A stretch of DNA of 64,000 bases from Spirochaeta thermophila DSM 6192 (GTDB taxonomy: Bacteria > Spirochaetota > Spirochaetia > Winmispirales > Winmispiraceae): the NCBI RefSeq assembly GCF_000147075.1, contig NC_014484.1, forward strand, positions 2,063,501 through 2,127,500. The letters are read 5' to 3'. Position numbers and translations under genes: made by a program. The notes under the pieces were generated by a model. It made no database searches. It had not been told where the DNA came from and worked only from the letters and a program-made list of their open reading frames with translations. Within the stretch, counting starts at the first letter, position 1; each line of letters starts with the position of its first letter. Of the stretch, positions 6,326 to 15,551 are shown piece by piece.

Positions 6326-9300
6326 ATGAACCGGATGCAACTTTTCAACAACGACTGGGAGTTCGCCGTGACACCGCCCGGCACCGAGGAGTGGCACGGG
6401 CTTTCCTTCCGCCCGGTGGAGATCCCCCACGACTGGCTCATCGCTGACAGTACGCGTCTCTACGAGGACTCGACAGGCTGGTACAGGAAGATCCTCGTCT
6501 GGGAGGGGCGAGCGACGCACGCGTCCCTCTACTTCGAGGGAGTGTACATGGACAGCACCCTCTACGTGAACGGGAGGGAGGCCGGCAACTGGAAATACGG
6601 GTACTCCTCGTTCGAGCACGAGATCACCCCCTTTCTCAGGGAGGGTGAGAACGAGCTCGTGGTGAAGGTGGTGCACCGGGCCCCCAACAGCAGATGGTAC
6701 TCGGGAGCGGGAATCTATCGGAACGTGTGGCTCATCCTCCGGGGAACGAGCTACATCCCCACCCATGGGGTGTACGTGACAGTGCGAAAAGGCGAAGAGA
6801 CGTGGAGCGTGGAGATCGAGACCGAGCTCCACCTCACGCAGGAGGCGGTCCTCGAGCACACCCTGTGGTACCGGAGGAAACCGGTCTCCTCCTGCCGGAA
6901 GATGGTCTCAAGGGACACCTCCCTCGACGCCTCCTCTCTCGAGGTACGAGATCCTCTCCTGTGGAGCCCCGAGGGGCCTCACCTCTACACCCTTCTCACC
7001 CGCCTCTACGACGGCGAAGGAACCATCATCGAGGAAATTCCCACCCCCGTGGGGTTCCGCCACCTCGTCTTTCATCCCCATCGCGGCCTGCTGGTGAACG
7101 GGGTGCCCACCAAGCTCCACGGCACCTGCGAACACCACGACCTCGGCGCCCTGGGCGCGGTCTTCAATCGGGCGGCGATGCGCCACCGGCTCTCCCTCCT
7201 CAAGTCGATGGGGGTGAACGCCCTCCGGACGGCCCACAACATGCCGGCACCCGATCTCATGCATCTCGCCGACGAGATGGGATTCTTCGTGGTGTCCGAG
7301 GCCTTCGACATGTGGGAACGGCCCAAGACGCGATACGACTACGCACGATTCTTCCCCGAGTGGTACGAAAGGGACGTGGCGAGCTGGGTGCGGAGGGACA
7401 GGAACCATCCCTCCCTCCTCATGTGGAGCATCGGCAACGAAATCTACGACACCCACGTGAGCGAGCGGGGAGAGGAACTCACCCGCCTCCTCGCCGCCGA
7501 GGTGCGGAAGCACGACCCCAAGGGGAACGCCCCCGTCACCATGGGGTCGAACTACATGCCCTGGGAGGGGGCCCAGCGCTGCGCCGATATCCTCAAGGTG
7601 ATAGGTTACAACTACGGTGAGGCCTACTACCACGAACACCATGAGGCCCACCCCGATTGGGTCATCTACGGGAGCGAGACCGCCTCGGTGGTCCAGAGCC
7701 GGGGGGTATACCACTTCCCCTTCGACTGCACGATCCTGGCGGAGGAAGACGAGCAGTGCTCGGCACTGGGCAACAGCTCTACGAGCTGGGGGGCTCCTTC
7801 GCATGAGGCGTGTATCGCCGCCGACAGGGACGCACCCTTCTCCCTGGGACACTTCATCTGGAGCGGGTTCGACTACCTGGGGGAACCCACGCCCTATCAT
7901 ACCAAGAACTCGTATTTCGGTCAGATCGACACTGCGGGGTTCCCTAAGGATTCCTTCTATATATACAAAGCGGCATGGACCGACTACCGACGTGATCCCT
8001 TCGTCCACATCTTCCCCTACTGGGACTGGAACCCCGGGCAACTGATCGACGTGAGGGTGTGTTCCAACGCCCCCCGGATCGCCCTCTACCTCAACGGCCG
8101 CCTCATCGGGACCAAAGACATAGACCATCAGCACGGCACCGAGCAGACAGGGTGGTGGAAGATCCCCTACGAACCCGGCGAGCTCGTGGCCCTCGCCTAC
8201 GACGACGAGGGCAGGTGCGTGGCACGAGCGGTCCGCAGGTCCTTCGGGGATCCCGCCCGGCTCAGGCTCACCCCCTCACGGGAGTTTATCGAAGCCGACG
8301 GCCGGGACGTCGTCTTCGTGACCATAGAGATCCTCGATGCGGAGGGGAACCTCGTGGAGAATGCCTCCAGCCGGGTGCGGGTGGAGGTTCGGGGGGCGGG
8401 ACGCCTCCTCGGGCTCGACAACGGCGACAGCACCGACTACGATTCGTACCATGCCACGAGCAGGCGTCTCTTCAACGGGAAACTCATGGCCCTCATCGGC
8501 GCCACCACGGAGACGGGCCCCGTCGAGATGGTCGTCCACTCCAAGGACCTCCCCCCCGCGCGTCTCATCCTCACCGCCGTCCCCTCGGAGAGGACCGACC
8601 TCGACTGCATCTCGGTGATCCATCGGGCGGAGGAGAAACCCTGCCGCACCGGCCGGGAAGACGAGATCCCGGTGAGAAAGATCGAACTCACGGTGATCGA
8701 GGGGGCGCGGACGCTCACCCCCGACTCCCCCTCGGTACGCATCGAGGCGCGACTCCTTCCGGAGAACACCTCGTACCGCGAGGTGGAATGGAAGGCGGTC
8801 ACCCCCAACGGCATCGAGACCCCCCTCGCCCTCGTCCGGCCGGAAGGTCTCGAGGCCGTCGTCACCGCCCGCGGCGACGGGAGTTTCCTCGTACGGTGTA
8901 CCAGCAGAAACGGCACCGACACGGTACGTCTCATCTCCCAGATCGAGTGCACGGCCGAGGGATTCGGCCGACTCCACAAGGATCCGTACTCCTTCATCTC
9001 CGCAGGGCTCTACGACGACAGCAACGGGAAAGTCACGCCGGGGAACGAGAAAGGCATCGCCACCGCCCGGGACGGGATCACCATAGTGGGATTCACCGAC
9101 CTCGACTTCGGACCCGACGGGTCGGACACCATCACCATCCCCATCTTCGCCCTGAGTGCCGACCCCTACCGGCTCCAGATCTGGCGGGGCCGTCCCGAAG
9201 CCCCGGAGAGCGAGCTTCTCGCAGACGTGATCTATCGGAAAGACCCCGTCTGGAACGTGTATCAGGAGGCCCGCTATCGGCTCAGACGAAGGCTCCGGGG

Positions 9301-9751
9301 CGTGCAGTCGCTCTACTTCCTCACCGAAGCCAAGATGCACGTGAAGGGTTTCGTCTTCGAACGCCAAGTGAGGGCCTACTCCACCATCCACGCCGACGAG
9401 TACGACATGATCTACGGAGACGACTACGAGATCACCTCACAGGGTGTGGAACGCATAGGAAACAACGTCACCCTCACGTTCAAAAACCTCGATTTCGGCG
9501 ACGAACCACCGAAGCACCTCACCATCTACGGCCGTTCACGCACCGACAACAACAGCATCCAGATCCGTTTCGAGCAAGAAGACCGACGGATCGTCCACCT
9601 CATAGAGTTCCCCTGCTCCGAGGGCTCCGTGGAACGCACCTACCCCCTCCCTCCCCTCCCTCCAGGCCGCATGGATGTCTCGTTCGTCTTCCTCCCCGGC
9701 TCCTCGTTCGACCTCGGTTGGTTCAGGTTCGAAAAAGACCCCCCTCCCTGA
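6326..9751 (+). CDS. Large cytoplasmic GH2 glycosidase (beta-galactosidase-like)
   Basis: A 1141-residue glycoside hydrolase family 2 enzyme with no signal peptide, so it should act on oligosaccharides brought in by the divergent ABC importer. In order: jelly-roll sugar-binding domain (~1-145, with GWYRK and YVNGREAG), immunoglobulin-like domain (~150-250), TIM barrel (~255-560), then beta-sandwich domains. The acid/base glutamate is E372 in SIGNE and the probable nucleophile E451 in YGSETAS. The C-terminus holds two similar modules, marked by TDLDFGPDG (~residue 925) and KNLDFGDEP (~1055), that look like carbohydrate-binding sandwiches. The ATG at 6326 fits family N-termini; an AAGGGAG site is 13 nt upstream. 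Beta-glucuronidase or other GH2 specificity cannot be excluded. Confidence 0.87.
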   Translation: MNRMQLFNNDWEFAVTPPGTEEWHGLSFRPVEIPHDWLIADSTRLYEDSTGWYRKILVWEGRATHASLYFEGVYMDSTLYVNGREAGNWKYGYSSFEHEITPFLREGENELVVKVVHRAPNSRWYSGAGIYRNVWLILRGTSYIPTHGVYVTVRKGEETWSVEIETELHLTQEAVLEHTLWYRRKPVSSCRKMVSRDTSLDASSLEVRDPLLWSPEGPHLYTLLTRLYDGEGTIIEEIPTPVGFRHLVFHPHRGLLVNGVPTKLHGTCEHHDLGALGAVFNRAAMRHRLSLLKSMGVNALRTAHNMPAPDLMHLADEMGFFVVSEAFDMWERPKTRYDYARFFPEWYERDVASWVRRDRNHPSLLMWSIGNEIYDTHVSERGEELTRLLAAEVRKHDPKGNAPVTMGSNYMPWEGAQRCADILKVIGYNYGEAYYHEHHEAHPDWVIYGSETASVVQSRGVYHFPFDCTILAEEDEQCSALGNSSTSWGAPSHEACIAADRDAPFSLGHFIWSGFDYLGEPTPYHTKNSYFGQIDTAGFPKDSFYIYKAAWTDYRRDPFVHIFPYWDWNPGQLIDVRVCSNAPRIALYLNGRLIGTKDIDHQHGTEQTGWWKIPYEPGELVALAYDDEGRCVARAVRRSFGDPARLRLTPSREFIEADGRDVVFVTIEILDAEGNLVENASSRVRVEVRGAGRLLGLDNGDSTDYDSYHATSRRLFNGKLMALIGATTETGPVEMVVHSKDLPPARLILTAVPSERTDLDCISVIHRAEEKPCRTGREDEIPVRKIELTVIEGARTLTPDSPSVRIEARLLPENTSYREVEWKAVTPNGIETPLALVRPEGLEAVVTARGDGSFLVRCTSRNGTDTVRLISQIECTAEGFGRLHKDPYSFISAGLYDDSNGKVTPGNEKGIATARDGITIVGFTDLDFGPDGSDTITIPIFALSADPYRLQIWRGRPEAPESELLADVIYRKDPVWNVYQEARYRLRRRLRGVQSLYFLTEAKMHVKGFVFERQVRAYSTIHADEYDMIYGDDYEITSQGVERIGNNVTLTFKNLDFGDEPPKHLTIYGRSRTDNNSIQIRFEQEDRRIVHLIEFPCSEGSVERTYPLPPLPPGRMDVSFVFLPGSSFDLGWFRFEKDPPP

Positions 9752-9758
9752 AGGGGGG
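9739..9758 (+). terminator. Hairpin overlapping the GH2 stop codon
   Basis: CCCCCCT and AGGGGGG pair around a 6-nt loop; no T-tract follows. Likely a 3'-end structure or factor-dependent terminator. Confidence 0.4.
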
Positions 9759-9850
9759 CCGCGCTGACGAGATCATCGATCCCACACACGCCACGCACCC
9801 GCGCGGCGCCTTTGTTGCATCCTGCGCGCTTTTCTTACATACTATACACT

Positions 9851-11275
9851 ATGTCCGACTATCAGGTCTCCTTCCAGGAATTCACCGAGCAGCTCGAACA
9901 CCTTCTCACCGAACGCACCCACTACCTCAACACCACCACCCTCCCCAGGCTGAAGGACGAGCTGCGAAGCTTCCACACCGCCTACAAGACCGTCTACGAG
10001 CTGCTCCTCAAGAAGGGCCTGGTGCACGAGGACCCTTACCAGTACGAACAGCGATCCGCGGAAATCGAGATCCCCCCGAGCGACCCCTTCCCCGAACACG
10101 AAGCGGCAGACCAGATGAGCATCAGGCTCGCCGCCTTCGACACACAGCTCAACTTCCTCCTCACCTACTACCAGTTCACCATCGAGTTCCTCTCCCTGGA
10201 ACGGATCCGGAGGATCCTCCAACTCGTGAACTACATCCAATGGGACGCCTTCACCCCAACCTCGACCGACATCACCACACGTCATGCCGCCGTCCTCGTC
10301 CAGAAACTGCGCCAAGGGAACGACACCCTCTCGGGCAAGATCGCAGGCTCCTCCCTCAACGCCCTCACCCAGACGAAACAACGCATCCTCTCCCTCCTCA
10401 GGGAGCTCTCCCTCTTCCATCGGGAGGCCTACAAGTTCCGCGTCCGTCAGCTTCTCCTCCTGCAGCACCCCGCCCCGGCGGGCGCAGGGCCCCAAGAGTT
10501 CGCCTCCCACGTAAAACGCCACTTCCGGGCGACCATGGGTGATCAGCCCTATTACCGTGACCTCGTCCAGGAGATCTATGAAGAGGACCTCGGACCGCAC
10601 TCGGAACAGAAGCGGGCCGAGGTCCTCGCCCGCCTCGCAAGCCCCAGGGAAGACAGAGACCGGGAGAGGCGGCGTAAGGAAGACGCGCTCCTCCTGCTCC
10701 TCCTCGAGTCCCTCACCACCCTCCTCTCCACCTCCACCCCCCTCAGGGAAGCCTTGCGCATCCTCAACGCGAACCTCGCCCTCTATACAGGCAGGAAGAG
10801 AACCCTCTGGGAGAAGTTCAAGGACTGGATCATCTCCCTCACCCACTCCGACAGAAAGGGCCCTGTGTTCGAGCTGGACTACGTGGACATCACCACAGGC
10901 AGACAGACCACCGAATCCCTCGACATGGGGGAATTCGGCGCCTTCCTCTCACGCCTCGCCACTTCCATGGACACCTACCGGAGGAAACTCCAGCAGAGGG
11001 GACTCGAACTCCTGAGGGGGCAGGAGGACGAAGCCCTCGAGTACCTCGCCCGCACCCTCGAGCATCTGATCCGTACCATTCGAAGGCTGAAGGCCACCGA
11101 GACATATCTCAAGACCGAGCTCCAACGGACCGAACGAGAGAAGATCCTCCCCTTCAAGAACGAGGTCTCACAGATTCAGACCCTCATGCAGCGCTCGAAT
11201 CAGAAACGCCATGAGTACATCGCCCGGAAAGAGGAAGAGGAACAGCTCAGACGACTCGGCATAGAAGAGGAGTGA
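9851..11275 (+). CDS. Unknown alpha-helical, coiled-coil-rich cytoplasmic protein
   Basis: A 474-residue protein I cannot assign to a named family. It has no signal peptide or clear membrane span and is almost wholly helical and highly charged. Heptad-like stretches occur at ~1-60, ~245-290 (rich in R, E, D) and ~385-474, the tail ending in RKEEEEQLRRLGIEEE. A short hydrophobic Leu-rich patch (LLLLLLESLTTLL, ~residue 287) could be a buried helix. The ATG at 9851 (MSDYQVSF) has no ribosome site; TACTAT ends 6 nt upstream, suggesting a leaderless message. It stands alone, convergent with the AroF-PheA gene. A spirochaete-specific structural or scaffold protein is only a guess. Confidence 0.75.
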   Translation: MSDYQVSFQEFTEQLEHLLTERTHYLNTTTLPRLKDELRSFHTAYKTVYELLLKKGLVHEDPYQYEQRSAEIEIPPSDPFPEHEAADQMSIRLAAFDTQLNFLLTYYQFTIEFLSLERIRRILQLVNYIQWDAFTPTSTDITTRHAAVLVQKLRQGNDTLSGKIAGSSLNALTQTKQRILSLLRELSLFHREAYKFRVRQLLLLQHPAPAGAGPQEFASHVKRHFRATMGDQPYYRDLVQEIYEEDLGPHSEQKRAEVLARLASPREDRDRERRRKEDALLLLLLESLTTLLSTSTPLREALRILNANLALYTGRKRTLWEKFKDWIISLTHSDRKGPVFELDYVDITTGRQTTESLDMGEFGAFLSRLATSMDTYRRKLQQRGLELLRGQEDEALEYLARTLEHLIRTIRRLKATETYLKTELQRTEREKILPFKNEVSQIQTLMQRSNQKRHEYIARKEEEEQLRRLGIEEE

Positions 11276-11278
11276 GGG

Positions 11279-13183
11279 CTAGATCCTGCTCCGATAGAGC
11301 CCCAACACCTTCAGGTTCTCCGCCACCCCGTCCAGCGCTTCCATGGTCCGGTGGAAGACCGAGAGATCCTCTGGCAACTCCATGTCGAGGAAGAACATGT
11401 AGTTCCAGGGCTTACCCAGTATGGGACGCGACTCGAGCTTCTTGAGGTTGAGTCGCGCATCGGCGATCACCCCGAGACACCTGAAGAGGGCACCCGGCTG
11501 GTCGGGCGTCTGGAAACTGATCGAGGCCTTGGTCGGCCGGGGCACCTCAGGGTGTTCGAGCCGGGCGATGATGAAGAAGCGTGTATAGTTCCTCGGATTC
11601 GTCTCGATGCCCTGTTTGAGCACCTTCATCCCGTAGTAGCCGGCCGCCACCTCGTTGGCGATCGCGGCCAGAGAAGGGTCGCCTTCCCGGGCGATGAAGG
11701 CCACGGCACCCGCGGTATCATAGAAGGGTACCCGCTCCCAGGAGGGGAACTGATCGAGGAATCGGGCGCACTGGGCGAACCCCTGGGGGTGTGAATACAC
11801 CTTTTTTATGTCCTCGAGTCTCGCCGAAGGCAGCCCTATGAGACTGTGCTCCACCCGTATCTGGGTCTCACCCACGATCTTCACGTCGGGATACTGGAGG
11901 AGGAGGTCGTAGTTCTCCAGAATGGACCCAGAGAGCGAGTTCTCGATGGGGATGATCCCATAGTCCACCTTTCCCTCGAGCACTGCATCGAACACCGCAG
12001 AAAAGGAAGGAGTCGGCACCCCCGAGACCTTCCGATCCGCGAAATAGAGGGCGAGCGCCTTCTCCGAAAAGGCCCCATGCTCCCCCTGGAAGGCCACCAG
12101 GAGTGATCCCCCCTCACGGTCCGGATGTGGAGCCGCCGCCACAGGGATGGGCCGACGTTCAGGCACGCGCTCCACCTCCTTGCCGAGGACCGGGGCGAGG
12201 GCCTCGAGATCCCTCATGAGCTTCTCGAACTGCTCGGGATAGAGCGACTGGGCGCCGTCCGAGAGCGCCCGGTCGGGATCCACGTGCACCTCCACCATGA
12301 GCCCGTCCGCGCCCGCCGCCACTGCGGCAAGGGCCATGGGAGGGACCTTGGTGCGGATCCCGGTCGCATGGCTCGGGTCCACGATCACCGGGAGGTGACT
12401 CAGCTTCTTCACCACGGGGATGGCAGAGAGATCGAGGGTGTTCCGGGTGTACGTCTCGAAGGTGCGTATCCCCCGCTCGCAGAGGATCACGTCTTCGGCA
12501 CCGTGGGCGAGGAGGTATTCCGCGGCCATGAGCCACTCCTCTATGGTGGCGGCGAGCCCGCGCTTCAAGAGCACGGGCTTCCCCGTGGCGCCCACGCGTT
12601 TGAGGAGTTCGAAGTTCTGCATGTTACGCGCCCCTATCTGGAGCACGTCCACATACCGGCACAGGAGGTCCACATGTTCGGTGGCCACCACCTCCGAGAC
12701 CACGGGGAGCCCCGTCTCCTCGGACGCCTCCTTGAGGTACTCGAGCCCCTTCTCCCCCAACCCCTGGAACGAGTACGGGGAGGTCCTCGGTTTGAAGGCC
12801 CCGCCGCGGAGGATCACGGCCCCCGACTCCTTCACCCGGTGGGCCGCCTCGAGGATCTGGTCCCTGCCCTCGACAGCGCACGGGCCTGCGATCACCGTGA
12901 TCCGATTGCCCCCTATCCGCACCCCGTTTCGCAGGGTCACCACGGTATCCGTTTTCTTGAACTCCCTCGAGGCGAGCTTGTAGGGCTTGGTGATGGGGAT
13001 CACGCGGGCCACACCCGGAAGGAGTTCCACCTCCCTGAGGTCCACCGTCACCTGTCCCACCGCTCCGAGGATGGTCTCCTCCTCACCCACGATCTCACGG
13101 ACCTTCAGGTTCCTGCTCTCCAGGAACGCCCTTATGCGGGCCTTCTTCTCCGGGGAGACCCCCCGTTCCAGCACGATGACCAT
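11279..13183 (-). CDS. aroF-pheA: Fused DAHP synthase and prephenate dehydratase
   Basis: A 634-residue fusion of the first step of aromatic biosynthesis with the phenylalanine-branch step. Residues 1-70 form a ferredoxin-like regulatory domain as in Thermotoga-type DAHP synthases. Residues ~75-335 are the type-I-beta DAHP synthase barrel (GPCAVE 100-105, [11 protein letters not shown] 131-141, DPSHATG 269-275). After a Pro/Arg linker (~340-358), residues ~361-540 are prephenate dehydratase ([10 protein letters not shown], catalytic TRF 534-536). Residues ~550-634 are an ACT domain with the Phe-binding ESRP motif (584-587). No chorismate mutase domain is present. The ATG lacks a ribosome site and lies 1 nt from a predicted transcription start. 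Feedback by phenylalanine through the ACT domain, and possibly of DAHP synthase too, is inferred. Confidence 0.9.
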   Translation of the reverse strand: MVIVLERGVSPEKKARIRAFLESRNLKVREIVGEEETILGAVGQVTVDLREVELLPGVARVIPITKPYKLASREFKKTDTVVTLRNGVRIGGNRITVIAGPCAVEGRDQILEAAHRVKESGAVILRGGAFKPRTSPYSFQGLGEKGLEYLKEASEETGLPVVSEVVATEHVDLLCRYVDVLQIGARNMQNFELLKRVGATGKPVLLKRGLAATIEEWLMAAEYLLAHGAEDVILCERGIRTFETYTRNTLDLSAIPVVKKLSHLPVIVDPSHATGIRTKVPPMALAAVAAGADGLMVEVHVDPDRALSDGAQSLYPEQFEKLMRDLEALAPVLGKEVERVPERRPIPVAAAPHPDREGGSLLVAFQGEHGAFSEKALALYFADRKVSGVPTPSFSAVFDAVLEGKVDYGIIPIENSLSGSILENYDLLLQYPDVKIVGETQIRVEHSLIGLPSARLEDIKKVYSHPQGFAQCARFLDQFPSWERVPFYDTAGAVAFIAREGDPSLAAIANEVAAGYYGMKVLKQGIETNPRNYTRFFIIARLEHPEVPRPTKASISFQTPDQPGALFRCLGVIADARLNLKKLESRPILGKPWNYMFFLDMELPEDLSVFHRTMEALDGVAENLKVLGLYRSRI

Positions 13184-13190
13184 GCACCAG

Positions 13191-13219
13191 AGGTTAGTGC
13201 GAAGGTTTCCTCATGTCAA
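13191..13219 (-). promoter_or_regulatory. Promoter giving a 1-nt leader for the AroF-PheA fusion
   Basis: TTGACA (13214-13219), 17-bp spacer, TAACCT (13191-13196) on the minus strand. Predicted start 13184 is one base before the ATG. The promoter lies within the 3' coding end of the upstream transglycosylase gene. The -10 is only a 3 of 6 match. Confidence 0.5.
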
Positions 13220-13940
13220 CCGGCTGGAGTCTCCCCACCTCGGTCTTGAAGAAACGTTCGAGATCGGTGGGGCGAATCACAGAGGAGAGATAGGAGAAGA
13301 ACTCCTTTTCGAGGCGCGTTCTATAGGCGAAGAACTTGTCGATGTACCGCAACGTCATGGCCGGGGCCCCTCTGGTGAAGACCCGATGTTTCCCCGCATT
13401 GTACATCGCCAGGGCCAGGACCTCGCTCCCCCCCTCTTCCAGACAGTACTTGAGGTAGGAGATCCCATAGCGGGCATTGATCTCGGGATCGAAGAACTCC
13501 TCCTCGGTGAGGAAGGGGAAGGTGCGGGAATTGAGCTGGAAGAGCCCCCTGTCCACCGACGAGGGATTCTCGTTCACGGCGAAGGGATAGAACTCGCTCT
13601 CCACATAGGCGAGGGAGAACGCAAGGAAAAGGGGGACGTCGAACTTGTCGGCATACCGGAGGATCGGAAGCGCCACCTCCGGGTCGCCGGTCAGGTTGAT
13701 GAAGAAGTCTTCCACCAGAGGTCGGGTGAGCTCCTCCCGGTAGAGGAAGAGCGCCGGCGCTCTCTCCTCATGGGCCTCCTCCAGGAGCGAGAGGATCACC
13801 GGCCTATCCTCCGGGGAAACCACATCCCTCTGAGGGAGCGGCATCCATTCCCCTGGAGACTGGACATAGGGAACCTCGGTACAACTCAAGAGCAGAATCC
13901 CTCCCCCAAGCACCATCCAACGCAAGAGTATCTGTCTCAT
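13194..13940 (-). CDS. SLT-type lytic transglycosylase lipoprotein
   Basis: A 248-residue peptidoglycan-cleaving enzyme anchored as a lipoprotein: the signal sequence ends at the lipobox LLLSC (Cys ~20). The transglycosylase domain (~90-200) shows the catalytic Glu in YVESEFYPFA, the second motif SSVDRGLFQLNSRTF and the third motif MYNAGKHRV, which together define the lysozyme-like SLT fold. The N-terminal ~75 residues after the lipobox are not recognised. A GGAGAGG stretch lies upstream of the ATG at a long spacing. It is followed 10 bp later by the AroF-PheA gene, whose promoter is inside its 3' end, so the two need not be co-regulated. Likely role: cell-wall turnover or insertion of envelope machinery. 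Confidence 0.87.
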   Translation of the reverse strand: MRQILLRWMVLGGGILLLSCTEVPYVQSPGEWMPLPQRDVVSPEDRPVILSLLEEAHEERAPALFLYREELTRPLVEDFFINLTGDPEVALPILRYADKFDVPLFLAFSLAYVESEFYPFAVNENPSSVDRGLFQLNSRTFPFLTEEEFFDPEINARYGISYLKYCLEEGGSEVLALAMYNAGKHRVFTRGAPAMTLRYIDKFFAYRTRLEKEFFSYLSSVIRPTDLERFFKTEVGRLQPVDMRKPSH

Positions 13941-14342
13941 TGTTCTGCATCCTCTCCCTGCGTGTCATCCGGGGTGATCGTGTCACACAGCACACACTGC
14001 AATCGAACGTTTTGCACTGTTAAAGATACTAAAAGCGGCCGTGAGGTAAAGCGAGTATGCCCCTATTCCCCGAAAAGATCAAGCATGGAGATTCTGGAGA
14101 TATGAGAGATTTTAAAGATTTTTGCAGAGGACGTTTCGGCCTGAGGGAGAGAAGGAGCCCGCATCCCGCGGGCTCACATCCGGTTTACACACCATTCATG
14201 GAGGAAGGTCTCTCCTATTAACGGCCGCCCTGAAGAAAACTTGACGAAAAATCATCCCGGACGCCCCTCTCCACCTGTCGGACATCCCGACGGGCCCACC
14301 TCCCGGGGCGACGAATTTACACTGGCGGTATCACGAAGCACA
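13941..14342. other. Intergenic region between transglycosylase and xylanase genes
   Basis: No gene found. It contains a hairpin GAGCCCGC/GCGGGCTC (14155-14175, 5-nt loop) with no T-tract, and A/T-richer stretches at ~14010-14125 that probably hold the divergent transglycosylase promoter; no clear -35/-10 pair was found there. Confidence 0.4.
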
Positions 14343-14372
14343 TGGTATAATGCCTTTATAAAGGCATTATAC
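14343..14372 (+). promoter_or_regulatory. Xylanase promoter inside a perfect 28-bp palindrome
   Basis: The interval 14345-14372 is a perfect palindrome: half-site GTATAATGCCTTTA followed by its exact complement. It embeds an extended -10 (TG at 14343-14344, TATAAT at 14346-14351) and the predicted start (~14358) falls at its centre, so a dimeric repressor bound here would shut the promoter. No good -35 is present, consistent with reliance on the extended -10 or an activator. Confidence 0.7.
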
Positions 14373-14391
14373 TTAAATCGGGAGAAAAACG

Positions 14392-15435
14392 ATGAAAACC
14401 GCACGATCCATCTTCTTCCTGGGGCTGGCGGCCCTGGTCCTCTTCACCTCGTGTCAGCCGGGGACCATGCGTGGACTGGCCGACAGACGGGACTTCCTCT
14501 TCGGAGTGGCCGTCGCCTCCACCGATCTCCTCGACCCCACGGCATCGAAGATCCTGCAAGAGAACTTCAACCTCCTGGTGGCGGAGAACATCATGAAGCT
14601 CCAGTATCTCCGCCCGAGCCCCACGCTCTGGAACTGGCGCCCTGTCGACGACCTCGTGAACTTCGCGAAAGAGCACAGGATGAAGCTCAGGGGTCACACC
14701 TTTCTCTGGCACAACCAGAACCCGCCCTTCATCAACAGACTGGGCAGGAACGACAGAGATCGGGCCATCACGATCCTCGAGGAGACCATCACCGGCGTCC
14801 TCACCCGCTACAAAGGAGTCTTCTACGAGTACGACGTGTGCAACGAAGTGATAGACGATGAGGGAAGATTCCGGGAGAACTCCCCGTGGTACCGGGCCAT
14901 CGGCCCAGAATACATAGACATGGCCTTCCACACGGCCCGCAAGGCGGATCCGAACGTGAAGCTCATCCTCAACGACTACAACAATGAGTACAAGGGAACG
15001 ATCAAGGGGGACGCCTTCTACACCCTGGTGAAGGGCATGGTGGAACGAGGGGTGCCGATCGACGGCGTGGGTTTCCAGCTCCACCTCATGGCCGAACACC
15101 CGCTGAACGAGGAGGCCCTCCGGGCGAACATCCAGAGGTTCAGGGAACTCGGCCTCTCCGTCTCCTTCACCGAGGTGGACGTCCGCATCAAGCTCCCCGT
15201 CACCCCCGAGAAAGAAGCCGCCCAGAAGGCGATCTACGAGAGCCTCCTCAGGATCGCCCTCGAGGAGGACGTGTCCTGCTTCGTCATGTGGGGATACACC
15301 GACGCCAACAGCTGGATCCCCGGGAGTTTCCCCGGCTACGGCAGCGCCCACATCTTCGACGAAAAGCTCACTCCCAAACCGGTGTACTTCGCCATGCAGG
15401 AGATCCTGAAATCGTACCACCCCGACAGGAACTAG
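14392..15435 (+). CDS. GH10 endo-1,4-beta-xylanase lipoprotein
   Basis: A 347-residue secreted xylan-degrading enzyme of glycoside hydrolase family 10. A lipoprotein signal ends in LFTSC (Cys21), so the enzyme is probably tethered to the outer membrane or periplasmic side. The single (alpha/beta)8 catalytic domain fills the rest of the protein: conserved GHTFLWHNQ (101-109), acid/base E152 in DVCNEVIDD, nucleophile E261 in FTEVDVRI, and the substrate motif NDYNNEY (~194-200). No carbohydrate-binding module is attached. The ribosome site GGGAG is 8 nt from the ATG. Control by a dedicated repressor is likely because a perfect palindrome covers the promoter. It stands alone, ~5 kb from the GH2 and importer locus. 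Confidence 0.93.
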   Translation: MKTARSIFFLGLAALVLFTSCQPGTMRGLADRRDFLFGVAVASTDLLDPTASKILQENFNLLVAENIMKLQYLRPSPTLWNWRPVDDLVNFAKEHRMKLRGHTFLWHNQNPPFINRLGRNDRDRAITILEETITGVLTRYKGVFYEYDVCNEVIDDEGRFRENSPWYRAIGPEYIDMAFHTARKADPNVKLILNDYNNEYKGTIKGDAFYTLVKGMVERGVPIDGVGFQLHLMAEHPLNEEALRANIQRFRELGLSVSFTEVDVRIKLPVTPEKEAAQKAIYESLLRIALEEDVSCFVMWGYTDANSWIPGSFPGYGSAHIFDEKLTPKPVYFAMQEILKSYHPDRN

Positions 15436-15445
15436 AGCATCGAGA

Positions 15446-15468
15446 GGGGGCGTGGGATCCGCGTCCCC
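15446..15468 (+). terminator. Hairpin after the xylanase gene
   Basis: GGGGGCGTGG and CCGCGTCCCC form a 10-bp stem with two G-T wobbles and a 3-nt loop; no T-tract. Confidence 0.4.
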
Positions 15469-15512
15469 TCCCCCTAGATCCCCATCCATCGCTTGCACAC
15501 AGCCGGACCAAA

Positions 15513-15541
15513 TTGCAAAGCCTCGGGAAAAGGGATATAAC
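15513..15541 (+). promoter_or_regulatory. Promoter of the receiver-protein/OppA operon
   Basis: TTGCAA (15513-15518), 17 bp, TATAAC (15536-15541). Predicted start 15548 leaves only 4 nt before the ATG at 15552. Confidence 0.6.
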
Positions 15542-15551
15542 AGTAGGGGTG

